Shown here: one piece after another, positions 1-8,970 of the stretch
Position numbering within the stretch: position 1 is the stretch's first letter
How the letters are laid out: each line of letters begins with the position of its first letter
From: JAHEAO01 sp942492375
Lineage (GTDB): Bacteria; Pseudomonadota; Alphaproteobacteria; Rhodobacterales; Rhodobacteraceae
Assembly: GCA_942492375.1 (NCBI GenBank)
Contig: CALOEL010000007.1
Span: 124,001-188,000, forward strand
Direction: 5' to 3'
Length of the DNA: 64,000 nt
Translations under genes and position numbers: made by a program
Notes under the pieces: model-generated
Told to the model about the DNA's origin: nothing
Seen by the model: the letters and a program-made list of their open reading frames with translations, nothing else
The model's database searches: none

Positions 1-139
1 AGAAGCCCACGACCGCCATCGTCTCATTCAGCCAGCCGCTTTGGGTGCCTTCGGGAAGCAGCGGCTTGACCAGGTCCGCGCAGAACCAGGCGAGTGCGGC
101 GAAAAAGGCGGCGGCGAACAGTCTTGCGGCGGTGGGCAT
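1..139 (-). CDS. trgA: TrgA family protein (partial, N-terminus only)
   Basis: Only the first 46 codons are in the window; the gene runs off the left edge. The visible protein begins MPTAARLFAAAFFAALAWF, a hydrophobic segment, followed by a short loop containing LVKPLLPEGTQSGW. This opening matches what I know of TrgA, a small membrane protein first described with tellurite resistance in Rhodobacter; the biochemical role is not established. The ATG lies 5 bases after the stop of the cyclopropane synthase gene, so the two are probably co-transcribed. Family assignment rests on the N-terminal pattern alone. Confidence 0.7.
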   Translation of the reverse strand, partial: MPTAARLFAAAFFAALAWFCADLVKPLLPEGTQSGWLNETMAVVGF

Positions 140-144
140 CGTGG

Positions 145-1356
145 TCAGGCCGATCTTGATACGGTTATCTGGGTCACGTCACAGTTTCCGCTTTGAAAGG
201 TCGCCGCACAAGAGGTCAGATAGAAATTCCACATCCGACGGAAACGTTCATCAAATCCGAGCCCCGCGATCTGGTCCCATTTCTGGTTGAAGGTTTCGTG
301 CCATCTTCGAAGCGTCTGATTGTAACTTTCGCCGAATTCGATCGACCGGGCGACGCAAAGCCCGGCCTTTTCCACCTCTGCCCGCAGCACCGAGGGGCTG
401 GGCAGCATCCCGCCCGGAAAGATGTATTTCTGGATGAAATCGACGCCACGCTTGTAGACGTGGTAGCGCCGGTCATGCACGGTGATGATCTGAAGCGTTG
501 CGGCGCCGTTTGGTTTAAGGCAATCCCTTAAAGTACTGAAATATTTTGGCCAATAGCGTTCTCCTACCGCCTCGAACATCTCTATGCTGGCGATGCCGTC
601 ATAGCTGCCATGCTCGTCCCGGTAATCCTGCAGCCTGATCTCCACCCGGTCCGACAGCCCGGACCGTGCCATCCGCGCAACCGCATAATCATGCTGCTCG
701 CGCGAGATTGTGAGGCCGGTGACGCGGAGCCCCCGCTGTGCCGCGGCATATTCCGCGAACCCGCCCCAGCCACAGCCGATTTCCAGTATGTGGTCGCCGG
801 GTTGAACCCCCATCTGATCGACCATGCTGGCATATTTGCTGATCTGCGCGTTTTCGAGTGTTTCCTGACCGCTGGTAAATTTCGCGGAGGAATAGGTCAT
901 TGTTTCGTCCAGCCACGCGCCATAGAACTCGTTGCCCAAATCGTAGTGATGCGAAATGTTGCGCCGCGCCTGCCGTTTGCTGTTTGATTGCAGCCAGAAC
1001 CGCAGATTCTCGTACGACCGCAACAAGCCAATACCCGGAAAGCCGTCATACATCGACTCGTTGTCGGCATGGACGAGATCCATGAAAGCCTGAAGGTTCG
1101 GCGTCGACCACCCACCGTCGAGATAGGCCTCGGAAAAGCCCAGATCGCCTTCGCGGATCAGGCGGGCGAAAAGGTCTGGGTCGTGGATCTGAACCTCGGC
1201 CACCGGGCCGGGGCTGCGTCCGTCGGCACGAAACCGGCGCCCGTCCGGCAGGACCATGTCCAGACGGCCATTGTTCATGTCTTTCGCCATCGCGTAGATA
1301 TGCGTGAAATAGCGCGGCAGATCTCCCTGCCCCTCGGTCGAATTCAGTACCTGCAT
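145..1356 (-). CDS. cfa: Cyclopropane-fatty-acyl-phospholipid synthase family methyltransferase
   Basis: The 403-residue product is an S-adenosylmethionine-dependent methyltransferase that would add a methylene group across double bonds of membrane phospholipid acyl chains. Family marks are HHYDLGN at residues 136-142, the SAM-binding glycine motif LEIGCGWGG at about 191-199 and a conserved C-terminal half. I chose the ATG at 1356 because GAGGGG lies 4 bases before it; an in-frame GTG at 1377 would add seven residues without a clear ribosome site. The photolyase gene is 64 bp upstream and trgA 5 bp downstream on the same strand. Related enzymes with other substrates exist, so the exact lipid product is inferred. 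Confidence 0.88.
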   Translation of the reverse strand: MQVLNSTEGQGDLPRYFTHIYAMAKDMNNGRLDMVLPDGRRFRADGRSPGPVAEVQIHDPDLFARLIREGDLGFSEAYLDGGWSTPNLQAFMDLVHADNESMYDGFPGIGLLRSYENLRFWLQSNSKRQARRNISHHYDLGNEFYGAWLDETMTYSSAKFTSGQETLENAQISKYASMVDQMGVQPGDHILEIGCGWGGFAEYAAAQRGLRVTGLTISREQHDYAVARMARSGLSDRVEIRLQDYRDEHGSYDGIASIEMFEAVGERYWPKYFSTLRDCLKPNGAATLQIITVHDRRYHVYKRGVDFIQKYIFPGGMLPSPSVLRAEVEKAGLCVARSIEFGESYNQTLRRWHETFNQKWDQIAGLGFDERFRRMWNFYLTSCAATFQSGNCDVTQITVSRSA

Positions 1357-1420
1357 CCATCCCCTCGCAAATGCCACGTCAGGCTAGCCCGAAGCCCTGC
1401 GGCCAAGCAACTGTTATCGT

Positions 1421-2833
1421 TCACTTCCGCAGTCTCGCATACGCGTCGAGCGCCTGCTTGCGGCCTTCGTCCAACCCGACCACCGGTTCGGGATAATCAT
1501 CATCGGGCGACAGGTCCCACGACTTCGGTATCGCGTCGAAATAGCTGAGCGCGTCCTCATGCGGATCGTCGCGCCCCTCGGCGATCCAGCGGTTCCGGTA
1601 GTTGCAGTCCGGGTCATACTTCTCGGCCTGGGTTTGCGCATTGAAGACGCGGAAATAAGGGGCCGCATCGGGGCCGCTGCCGGCAACCCACTGCCAGCCC
1701 ATCGCGTTCGAGGCCGGATCCCAGTCGATCAGGCAATCCTCGAACCATTTCATGCCGATGCGCCAGTCGGTCAGCAGATGTTTGGTCAGGTAGGAGGCAA
1801 CGATCATCCGGGAACGGTTGTGCATGCTGCCGGTGACGTACATCTCCCGCATCGCGGCATCGACGAAGGGGATGCCGGTGCGCCCGCGCCGCCAACGATC
1901 AACCCGCTCGCCATCGCCGCGCCAGGAAAAATCGTCCCATTCCTCGCGCCAATTGTCGGTGGTGATGCGCGGCGTGTGATAGAGCAGGTGATAGGCGAAC
2001 TCGCGCCACACGAGTTCCTTCAGGAAATGCTCGGCCCCCTGCTTGCCCTCTTCCATCGCCCGCCGACCGGCATGCCAGACGGTTCGGGGCGAAATTTCGC
2101 CGTAGGTCAGATTTTCCGACAACCCGCTTGTCGCGTTCACGGCCGGGCAGTCGCGTTTGGACTTGTAGCCTTGAACCTTCTCTTCGATGAACTCCGCCAG
2201 CCTGTCACCGGCGGCGTCCTCGCCGATGCAGACATGTTGGCGCACCACCGCTGCGCCGCGCTGCATGGCCGCGCCCATGTTCCAGTCCGCGATCTCCTCG
2301 GAGCCGGGCCATTTTTGCGGTGCGGTCAGGGTATGGGTCCGTCCCGAGGGTTCGGGGACGTCGCGGCCCTTCACGTTGCGCCAATAGGGTGTGTAGACCT
2401 TGTAGTGTTCACCCTGCTGGGTTTCGACCTCCCACGGCTCGAAGATCAGATGCGCATTGAAGCTGCGGGTTTCGATTTCCGCCTTCTTCAGTTCCGATTT
2501 CACGGCGGTGTCGCGTTCGACAGATCGAGGATCGTAGAGGCGTGACCAATAGACCGCGCCCGCGCCGGTTTCCTCGACCAGATCCTTCAGCACCTCCAGC
2601 GCCTTGCCGCGCCGCAGGGTCAGCCGAGAGCCGATCTCGTTCAGCGCAGCGTCAAAATGCTCGAGGCCCAGTCCCAGACGCCATTTCGGCGCGGCGCACA
2701 GATCGTCTGCCAGCTCGTCCAATATGAAGACCGGAATGACGGGTCTGTGGCTTTGCCGGGCCGAGACGAGCGCGGGGTGATCCGACAGGCGCAGGTCGCG
2801 GCGGAACCACAGCAGAATGGGCGTGTCGGTCAA
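1421..2833 (-). CDS. phrB: Deoxyribodipyrimidine photolyase (class I)
   Basis: The 470-residue protein should repair UV-induced cyclobutane pyrimidine dimers using blue light and FAD. It begins ILLWFRRDLRLSDHPAL, the typical photolyase N-terminus of the antenna-binding domain. The C-terminal FAD domain carries GRTGIPFVDAAMREM, MHNRSRMIVASYLTK and DWDPASNAMGWQWVAGSG, which include the core flavin-binding and active-site residues. The start is a TTG preceded at 5 bases by GGAGG, and no ATG fits as well. It sits in a minus-strand run 35 bp after the class V aminotransferase. A cryptochrome-like role cannot be excluded, but all signature blocks look repair-type. Confidence 0.93.
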   Translation of the reverse strand: MTDTPILLWFRRDLRLSDHPALVSARQSHRPVIPVFILDELADDLCAAPKWRLGLGLEHFDAALNEIGSRLTLRRGKALEVLKDLVEETGAGAVYWSRLYDPRSVERDTAVKSELKKAEIETRSFNAHLIFEPWEVETQQGEHYKVYTPYWRNVKGRDVPEPSGRTHTLTAPQKWPGSEEIADWNMGAAMQRGAAVVRQHVCIGEDAAGDRLAEFIEEKVQGYKSKRDCPAVNATSGLSENLTYGEISPRTVWHAGRRAMEEGKQGAEHFLKELVWREFAYHLLYHTPRITTDNWREEWDDFSWRGDGERVDRWRRGRTGIPFVDAAMREMYVTGSMHNRSRMIVASYLTKHLLTDWRIGMKWFEDCLIDWDPASNAMGWQWVAGSGPDAAPYFRVFNAQTQAEKYDPDCNYRNRWIAEGRDDPHEDALSYFDAIPKSWDLSPDDDYPEPVVGLDEGRKQALDAYARLRK

Positions 2834-2868
2834 GCGGCCTCCGGTCCTCTGTGCGGGACGGCCCCGCC

Positions 2869-4092
2869 TTACAGGACGTGATCTAGGGCGCGTATCAGTT
2901 GGTCAACCTCGGCCTTCGTCGTGTAGTGCACGAAACTCAGCCTAAGCACGCCTTTCTCCGGATCGACGCCCATCGCCGTCAGGGGCCGCACCGCGTAGAA
3001 GTCGCCGCCGGCGGTGTTGATGTCGTGCGGCGCCAGCGCTTCGGCAGCCTCATGGCCCGGGCACTCGACTTCGACGGCAACCGTCGGGGCGCGGTTCTCC
3101 GCCTTGGTCGGGCCAAGCAGCCGAACGGAGTTCTTCGCCGTCAAATAGTCGAGCAGAGGCTGCAAGAGCCGCACCTCATGCGCGCGCATCATGTCATGCA
3201 CCACCGTGGCACGGCCCGCAGCATCGCGGTGGTTGGTGTTGTGCCGCGAGTAAAGGGTCTCGATATAATCGGCGATACCGGCGCAGGCGGCGATCTGGGC
3301 ATGGTCCGGCCCGGCCGGCGTAAGCCGCTGGTAAAGGGTGTCGGCGTTGAAGAAATGCCCCTGGTTGGGCAGAGCTTCGCCAAGCGCCCGACGGATCACC
3401 ATCAGACCCTGATGCGGCCCGTAGGTCTTGTAGGCGGAGAACAGGTAGATATCCGCCCCCAACCTGCCGACATCAGGCAATCCGTGCGGCGCATAGCTGA
3501 CGCCATCGACGCAGACCACCGCGCCGGCCGCATGAGCCTTGGCGCTGATGGCGGCGACGTCGTTGATCTCGCCAATGACGTTCGAGCAATGCGGAAAAGC
3601 GACCAGCCGAACCCTTTCGTCGAGCAGATCGTCCAGATCGGCCGGGTCGAGATGGCCGGTCTCGGGGTCGATCTGCCATTCGCGCACCTCGAACCCCTCT
3701 GCCCCCAGACGGCGCCAGGGACCGCTGTTTGCCTCGTGGTCCTGGTTCGTCACGATGATCGCGTCGCCGGGCTTCATGTGGTGCCGGAAGGCGTTCGCAA
3801 GGACGTAGGTGTTCTGCGACGTCGAGGGCCCGAAGCTGAGTTCGTCGGTTTCGACCCCCAGCATCGCCGCCAGCCTTTGCCGAGCCTCGTCCATCTCCTC
3901 GCCGCCGATGCGGCTGGCTTCAAATGGTCCGTAAGGCTGAACCTTGCGTTCCCGGTAGAAGCGGGTCAGCCGCTCGATCACGGGTGCGCAGGCATAGGAA
4001 CCGCCTGCGTTCTCGAAGAACCCCTTCTTCGCCAGCGAAGCTTCTGAAAAGGCCGGAAACTGGCTCCGGACGAAATCAACATCCAACTGCAT
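2869..4092 (-). CDS. Class V aminotransferase / cysteine desulfurase-like protein
   Basis: A 407-residue pyridoxal-phosphate enzyme of fold type I, class V. The probable cofactor lysine is in the block LFSAYKTYGPHQGLM, and VVCVDGVSYAPHGLPD corresponds to the Asp-containing cofactor block. It resembles the cysteine desulfurase-like group, but nothing shows the substrate, and there are no iron-sulfur assembly genes beside it. The ATG at 4092 has GGAGGT 6 bases upstream; the longer frame to 4140 has no such site. It lies 81 bp downstream of acuI and 35 bp upstream of the photolyase, probably in one long transcript. A role in DMSP or sulfur metabolism would be speculation. Confidence 0.82.
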   Translation of the reverse strand: MQLDVDFVRSQFPAFSEASLAKKGFFENAGGSYACAPVIERLTRFYRERKVQPYGPFEASRIGGEEMDEARQRLAAMLGVETDELSFGPSTSQNTYVLANAFRHHMKPGDAIIVTNQDHEANSGPWRRLGAEGFEVREWQIDPETGHLDPADLDDLLDERVRLVAFPHCSNVIGEINDVAAISAKAHAAGAVVCVDGVSYAPHGLPDVGRLGADIYLFSAYKTYGPHQGLMVIRRALGEALPNQGHFFNADTLYQRLTPAGPDHAQIAACAGIADYIETLYSRHNTNHRDAAGRATVVHDMMRAHEVRLLQPLLDYLTAKNSVRLLGPTKAENRAPTVAVEVECPGHEAAEALAPHDINTAGGDFYAVRPLTAMGVDPEKGVLRLSFVHYTTKAEVDQLIRALDHVL

Positions 4093-4173
4093 CGGGCACC
4101 TCCGTGGGCGAGGCATGGCCGGTATTGGCCCGAGGGTCAAGCACCGGGCAGGCGGAGACGTGCCGCGATAGTG

Positions 4174-5166
4174 TCAGGCGTTCACATCGACGACGACGCG
4201 GCCCCTGACCTTGCCCTTCAGGATGTCGGCGCCGAGTTTCGGCAGATCGGCCAGCGTCGCCGGCTCGATCATCCGCTCAAGCCGGTCCATCGGCAGGTCG
4301 CTTGCGATACGGCGCCATGCCCTGACACGGTTGTCATAGGGCTGCATCACGCTGTCGATGCCCAGAAGGTTGACGCCGCGCAGGATGAAAGGCGTGATCA
4401 GCGCGCCCTCGATCGCCGCACCGCCTGCAAGACCGACGGCGGCGACGGAGGTGCCGTATTTCATCTGCTTCAGGATCCGCCCCAGAATCGCCCCCGCAAC
4501 CGCATCGACGCAGCCGGCCCAAGCCTCGCCCTCAAGCGGTTTCTTCGTCACCTCGGTCAGCTCGTCGCGCGAGACGATCTGAGTCGCACCGAGGGATTTC
4601 AGGTAATCCGCCGCTTCCGGGCGCCCGGTGACCGCCGCGACCTCGTGGCCAAGATGCGACAGGATCGCCGTCGCCACCGAGCCGACGCCGCCGGCCGCGC
4701 CGGTCACCAGCACCGGGCCGTGGCCCGTCTGAAGCCCGTGATCCTCTAGCGCCATGACCGCCAGCATCGCGGTTAAGCCTGCGGTGCCGACCGCCATAGC
4801 CTGCCGTGTCGTCAGCCCCTCTGGCAGAGGCACCAGCCAGTCGGCCTTGACCCGCGCCTTGTGCGAATAGCCACCCCAATGCGCCTCGCCGACGCGCCAG
4901 CCGGTCAGCACCACCTTGTCGCCGAGCTTGTAGCGGTCGTCCGATGAATTCTCTACCGTGCCCGCAAAGTCGATGCCCGGCACATGCGGATACTTGCGGA
5001 CCAGACCGCCGCCCGGTCCGATGCAAAGCCCGTCCTTGTAGTTGACCGTGGAATACTCGACCGCGACGGTAACCTCCGCCTCCGGCAGGTCCGAAATCTC
5101 CAGGTCTTTGACCGAGGCGCTGGTCTTGCCCTCGTCGTCCCTGTCTACAACCAGTGCCTTGAACAT
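4174..5166 (-). CDS. acuI: Acrylyl-CoA reductase (NADPH), AcuI/YhdH family
   Basis: The 330-residue protein is a zinc-independent medium-chain reductase that would reduce acryloyl-CoA to propionyl-CoA with NADPH. The first half holds the catalytic domain (YSTVNYKDGL, HVPGIDFAGTVE) and the second a Rossmann fold with GAAGGVGSVA. The ATG at 5166 has GAGGGG upstream; the 93-base longer frame is not supported. It starts 11 bp after the stop of dmdA. A dmdA-acuI pairing is known in roseobacters, where AcuI also removes toxic acrylate from DMSP lyase or 3-mercaptopropionate routes, which supports this call over a generic quinone oxidoreductase. Confidence 0.9.
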   Translation of the reverse strand: MFKALVVDRDDEGKTSASVKDLEISDLPEAEVTVAVEYSTVNYKDGLCIGPGGGLVRKYPHVPGIDFAGTVENSSDDRYKLGDKVVLTGWRVGEAHWGGYSHKARVKADWLVPLPEGLTTRQAMAVGTAGLTAMLAVMALEDHGLQTGHGPVLVTGAAGGVGSVATAILSHLGHEVAAVTGRPEAADYLKSLGATQIVSRDELTEVTKKPLEGEAWAGCVDAVAGAILGRILKQMKYGTSVAAVGLAGGAAIEGALITPFILRGVNLLGIDSVMQPYDNRVRAWRRIASDLPMDRLERMIEPATLADLPKLGADILKGKVRGRVVVDVNA

Positions 5167-5177
5167 GCCGGTCCCCT

Positions 5178-6281
5178 CTATATCCAGAATCTGTCTTTTA
5201 CCGTCGCCTGACGCGCGCCTTCCGGCGTCTCGACTATCAGTTCCGTGCCCGGATACCAATGCGCCATTGTGACCATGCCGATCGCGACATTGGTGCCGAA
5301 ATCCGGCGACGCGGCAGCCGAGGTCACCTGCCCCGCGACGTCATTGCCGATGACCAGCGGCCAGGCGCGGTCGCAGGCCGGCACCGGGTCGCCGGGGATC
5401 TCGATGGCACGGATCTGCCGCATCGGCCCCTCGCGGGCCACGCGCAGCAGCGCGTCGCGCCCGATGCAGCCGATCGCCTCCTCGGTATCGCAGAACCGGC
5501 CCAGCCCGCATTCATGCGGCGTGTTCTCTCGCGTCATGTCATTGCCGTAGCTCAGCAACCCGGCCTCGATCCGTTCGATCAGGTTCGGGCAACCGGCACG
5601 CACGTTCAGATCGCGCCCCGCCTCGAACAGCGCTTGCCAGAGCGGCATGCCGAGATCGGAACCGTCGACATAGATCTCGAACCCGCCCTGCTTCGAATAC
5701 CCCGACCGGGCGACGACCAGATTGCGGCCCTCGAATTCGAACTGCCGGAAGCGGAAGAACCTGATATCCTTGACGCCGTCCCCGAAGACCTTTGCCATCA
5801 ACGTCTCGGCTTTCGGCCCCTGAACAGCCAGAGGAGAGACGTCGGGCTCGTCCACCGACACTTCCAGACGATAGCCATGCGCGACGCCCTTGATCCAAAA
5901 CAGAAGGTCGCTGTCGGCAATCGAGATCCAGAACCGGTCCTCGTCCAGTTTCACCGCCACCGGATCGTTCAACATCCCGCCGGTCTCGTCGACGATCGGT
6001 ATATAGAGGCATTGGCCCGGCTTCATGTCGCTCAGATCCCTTGGCGTCAGGATCTGTATCAGCCGCGCCGCATCAGGACCGCGCAGCTCGACCTGCCTTT
6101 CGCAGGCCACATCCCAGACCTGCACATGATCCTTCAGATGCCGGTAATCTGCCTGCACGCTTTCGAACACGGTCGGCAGCAGCATGTGATTGTAGACGGT
6201 GTAGCCCTTGACGCCCGCCGCCTCCACGCCTTCGCTGAACGGCGTCCGACGGATACGCCGTGACGGCGATATGACTGCCAT
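5178..6281 (-). CDS. dmdA: Dimethylsulfoniopropionate demethylase DmdA
   Basis: The 367-residue protein belongs to the glycine-cleavage T-protein fold and should transfer a methyl group from DMSP to tetrahydrofolate, giving methylmercaptopropionate. The N-terminus (ISPSRRIRRTPFSEGVEAAG, then YTVYNHMLLPTVFES) matches the DmdA pattern rather than GcvT. VWDVACERQVEL, SPLAVQGPKAE, SGYSKQGGFEIYV and LLSYGNDMTRENTP are further recognisable blocks. AGGAG precedes the ATG. The gene is 11 bp upstream of acuI and 22 bp downstream of the DUF1326 gene. No dmdB, dmdC, dmdD or DMSP lyase is in the window, so later steps must be encoded elsewhere. Confidence 0.93.
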   Translation of the reverse strand: MAVISPSRRIRRTPFSEGVEAAGVKGYTVYNHMLLPTVFESVQADYRHLKDHVQVWDVACERQVELRGPDAARLIQILTPRDLSDMKPGQCLYIPIVDETGGMLNDPVAVKLDEDRFWISIADSDLLFWIKGVAHGYRLEVSVDEPDVSPLAVQGPKAETLMAKVFGDGVKDIRFFRFRQFEFEGRNLVVARSGYSKQGGFEIYVDGSDLGMPLWQALFEAGRDLNVRAGCPNLIERIEAGLLSYGNDMTRENTPHECGLGRFCDTEEAIGCIGRDALLRVAREGPMRQIRAIEIPGDPVPACDRAWPLVIGNDVAGQVTSAAASPDFGTNVAIGMVTMAHWYPGTELIVETPEGARQATVKDRFWI

Positions 6282-6303
6282 CAGCCTGCTCCTGCCCTGC
6301 CGG

Positions 6304-6981
6304 TCATTTTCCCGGCCCGCTCCAGTCGATCGCGCAGATCTCGCCCGATTTTCCGTCGAAGTTCCAGACCCGGCCGTAATCGCGGACCCGGCTTTTCAGG
6401 CCCCGAGCGGCGATCACGTCCGGTCCCATCCAGTATTTGGTATTGGTCATCACCACCGGTTCTTCGGGGTTGCGGCCGGCGATCATCTCGATCTCGCCCT
6501 GGATCTTGCGGCCGATCATGATCGAGCGGCGGTTGCCGTCGCGCACGATCTCGACCTTTTCGCGCTCGGCGCCGATGATCTCGCTGACCAGCATGGTGAA
6601 GAGGCCGGTCGTGCCGCCCGCCGCACCCGAAAGGATCTGAAGCAGACCGTCATATGCCTTTTCAGACGCCTTGTCATCGACATAGACAGCGACCTTCCAG
6701 TTGCCTTCGCTCATCTTGCCGGGGATGTCGACCATCAGGCCGATATTGATGCCGGTCAGGCTCTCGCCCTCGAAATTCCCGTCATCGATGGCGATCGCCA
6801 TCCAGGCCTTGCAATCCCCGTTGGTCGGCGGATGCTCTCCAAGCGACACGACGCAGGGGCAGAAGACGGTGCAGGAGCAGTTGAGGAACAACTCTCCCTT
6901 TATCGCCCATTCCCTTGGAGCCTGCGTGCGCCGCATACTGGCGCCGCTCCGGTCCGAGGCTGTCTGTTCGGTTTGTGCCAT
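6304..6981 (-). CDS. DUF1326 domain-containing protein
   Basis: A 225-residue soluble-looking protein of unknown function. The block LFLNCSCTVFCPCVVSLGEHPP near residues 32-53 contains closely spaced cysteines (CSC and CPC), suggesting metal or haem-like binding. The rest is a beta-rich domain with no membrane segment. A ribosome site GGAGCG precedes the ATG. The next gene upstream encodes DUF2182, a membrane protein, and these two families are commonly adjacent, so they may act together. dmdA follows 22 bp downstream, perhaps on the same transcript, but no functional link to DMSP is shown. Confidence 0.85.
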   Translation of the reverse strand: MAQTEQTASDRSGASMRRTQAPREWAIKGELFLNCSCTVFCPCVVSLGEHPPTNGDCKAWMAIAIDDGNFEGESLTGINIGLMVDIPGKMSEGNWKVAVYVDDKASEKAYDGLLQILSGAAGGTTGLFTMLVSEIIGAEREKVEIVRDGNRRSIMIGRKIQGEIEMIAGRNPEEPVVMTNTKYWMGPDVIAARGLKSRVRDYGRVWNFDGKSGEICAIDWSGPGK

Positions 6982-7004
6982 TTCTCGCTCCTAATTTCAT
7001 GTTT

Positions 7005-7769
7005 TCATGCTACGACAATGGCTTGCAGCGCGATTATCGTACCGATTCCAAGCAATCCCACGCCCGCAGGCACCCGCAGATGCCGCCCGATTTCCGGCAG
7101 CTTCTCGGCCACCATGAAGACGGTCGCTGCCCCCATCCAAAGCAGGCTGGTCATGCCGCCGACGAAACCGAGCGCCATGATCGCCCAGCAGCAGCCGACG
7201 CACATCGCCCCGAGCGCTGCGCCCATCCGCGCCCCGCCAAGGGCACCGGGCCGCCAGCGCGCGATGAAATATTGCATCGGCGTCAGGCAGCCGTTCTGGC
7301 AGGCTTCCTTGAGTTTCGAGAATTGGTAGGCCCCTGCCAGCCCGAACAGCGCAGCCGCCATCCAGGGCGACGTGACGACCCCGGTCAGATCGAGCACGCC
7401 CTGCTCCAGCGCCCAGACCTGCGCCCCGGCGAACCCCGCCGATCCCAGCGCCCAGACCGCCGCGTAGCCCGCGACGACCCCGAACCAACCTGGCGCCGTC
7501 GCCCCGGCCCGTTCGGGCAGGTCTTCGTAGACCTGCAAGGCCGGTATCAGCGTCGGCAGCATCATCGCGGCGATCATCACCAGCCACATCGGATAAAGCG
7601 CCCAGAAGCCGCCGAATGGCAGCAAACGCAGGCTGTCGGGACCGCAGAGCCAGTCGCCCCCGCCCCGCGCCATCTGAAAGATCGCGACCCAGGCCAGCAG
7701 GATCACGGCATAAAAGCCCAGCCATTGCAAAGCCCGTTGGGAGGGTAGCGAAATTGCGCGGCTGAACAC
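7005..7769 (-). CDS. DUF2182 domain-containing integral membrane protein
   Basis: A 254-residue polytopic membrane protein with several hydrophobic segments, for example near ALQWLGFYAVILLAWVAIF and the end GVGLLGIGTIIALQAIVVA. The family has been described as predicted metal-binding membrane proteins; MWLVMIAAMMLPT and CVGCCWAIMALGFVGGM are conserved-looking Met/Cys-rich stretches consistent with that. The GTG at 7769 has GGGGGA 5 bases upstream. The frame stays open to 7904, but the extra arginine-rich residues look non-coding. It precedes the DUF1326 gene by 23 bp, a pairing seen in other bacteria. The transported or bound ligand is unknown. Confidence 0.82.
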   Translation of the reverse strand: MFSRAISLPSQRALQWLGFYAVILLAWVAIFQMARGGGDWLCGPDSLRLLPFGGFWALYPMWLVMIAAMMLPTLIPALQVYEDLPERAGATAPGWFGVVAGYAAVWALGSAGFAGAQVWALEQGVLDLTGVVTSPWMAAALFGLAGAYQFSKLKEACQNGCLTPMQYFIARWRPGALGGARMGAALGAMCVGCCWAIMALGFVGGMTSLLWMGAATVFMVAEKLPEIGRHLRVPAGVGLLGIGTIIALQAIVVA

Positions 7770-7956
7770 TGATCCCCCGATCGGTCTGCGATCCTCTGGC
7801 GGCAACCTTGCACACCCCCGCCCGGCACGTCCAGCACGGATTGGGCAGCATCCGCAGACCCGGCGATCGCGTCGCCGCCAAATCTCCAACCCGCTTGAAA
7901 CCACGCGTCAAAACGCCTATCTTCATTCTGTTCCTGCAAAGGAACTATGGCGATAA

Positions 7957-8243
7957 ACGTGCCCGTAATAAGCGGATCGGACCCGGGGGCGGTACCCGGC
8001 GGCTCCACCAAACATCCTTCATTTGGGGATCATGGGGCCGAAATAGGATCGACGAACGTCTAAAGGGGATTTCTTTCGCTCGGTGAGGCACCACCGTTAT
8101 CGGTCCGACAAAGCTAGTTGCAAATGACAACAAAGCTCCGGCAATGGCTCTGGCTGCGTAAGCAGTTCGAGTCGCCGAAACTAAGCCCTTGCGCCTAGCA
8201 GCGTAAGGCGGGGTTCGCAGGCACCTGGCAACAGAAGCCTGCA
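7957..8243 (+). ncRNA. ssrA: Circularly permuted two-piece tmRNA
   Basis: The acceptor piece comes first: a T-arm-like stretch (GGGGGCGGTACCCGG) leads to GGCTCCACCA, ending at 8010. After a 23-base spacer the coding piece starts at 8034 with GGGGCCGAAATAGGATCGAC. Its GGGGCC can pair with GGCTCC of the acceptor piece to close the acceptor stem. The tag frame at 8120-8161 encodes ANDNKAPAMALAA followed by TAA. A hairpin with a GCAA loop (8217-8242) marks the approximate 3' end. This order is the alphaproteobacterial permuted form. tmRNA rescues stalled ribosomes and marks the peptide for ClpXP; the adaptor sspB is 3 kb away. Both outer ends are approximate. Confidence 0.95.
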
Positions 8244-8301
8244 CTTTCCCTTCCTCGCATTTCAATTGCAATACAAGGCCATGCCTCTTTAGGGTCGAGC
8301 C

Positions 8302-8970
8302 ATGCTGAAAGCGTTGCGAAACACGATTTGCGCAGGCTCGCTTGGTGCAGTCGCGCTGATCCAGCCCGCTGCGGCCTGCGACACGGCCCTGTTGCTGACC
8401 ATCGACGTTTCGTCCTCGATCGACGCGGGGGAGTACCGGCTGCAGATCGACGGCCTTGCGGATGCCCTGCTTGATCCCGAGGTGATCGACGCGCTGTTGC
8501 TCGGCCAGTCGGCGCTGGCGGTCGTGCAGTGGTCCGGCGTCAACAGGCAGGGCCTTGTGCTGGGCTGGAACCGGATGACCAGTGTCGAAGTCATCCGCGC
8601 CTTCTCCGCCGAGGCACGCGGCCTTCAGCGTGCTTTCGTCGATTCCGATACCGCCATCGGCGATGCAATCAGCTTTTCCGCGCGCCAGTTCGGTGCAGTG
8701 GCGGATTGCAACCGCAAGATCATCGACGTGTCTGGAGACGGGCCGCAGAATGCCGGGGGGTCCGCACTTCAGGCCAGCCGGTCGGCCGAGGCGATGGGCA
8801 TCATCATCAACGGCATTGCGATCGAATCGATCGGGGTGGCGATGACCAACTATTATCGGCGCACCATCGTGACACATGACGGCTTCGTCATTACAGCTCG
8901 CGGCCATCTGGAATATCCGCGCGCGATCCGAGAGAAGATCCTGCGCGAATTGTCCAAGGTGACCGGCTGA
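8302..8970 (+). CDS. DUF1194 domain-containing von Willebrand A-like exported protein
   Basis: The 222-residue protein has a probable signal peptide (about residues 1-25, ending AAA before CDTALLL). It continues with LLLTIDVSSSIDAGEY, a DxSxS metal-binding motif of the von Willebrand factor A fold. VDSDTAIGDAI and IIDVSGDGPQN supply further probable metal-site residues. This pattern fits DUF1194. It is likely periplasmic; the function is unknown. It stands alone, 58 bp after the tmRNA and 163 bp before the chromate resistance pair, with no obvious partner. Confidence 0.83.
   Translation: MLKALRNTICAGSLGAVALIQPAAACDTALLLTIDVSSSIDAGEYRLQIDGLADALLDPEVIDALLLGQSALAVVQWSGVNRQGLVLGWNRMTSVEVIRAFSAEARGLQRAFVDSDTAIGDAISFSARQFGAVADCNRKIIDVSGDGPQNAGGSALQASRSAEAMGIIINGIAIESIGVAMTNYYRRTIVTHDGFVITARGHLEYPRAIREKILRELSKVTG

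Noticed and set aside
2899..4047. Plus-strand open frame of 382 codons
   Set aside because: Antisense shadow of the class V aminotransferase gene, with Arg/His-rich composition and no motif.
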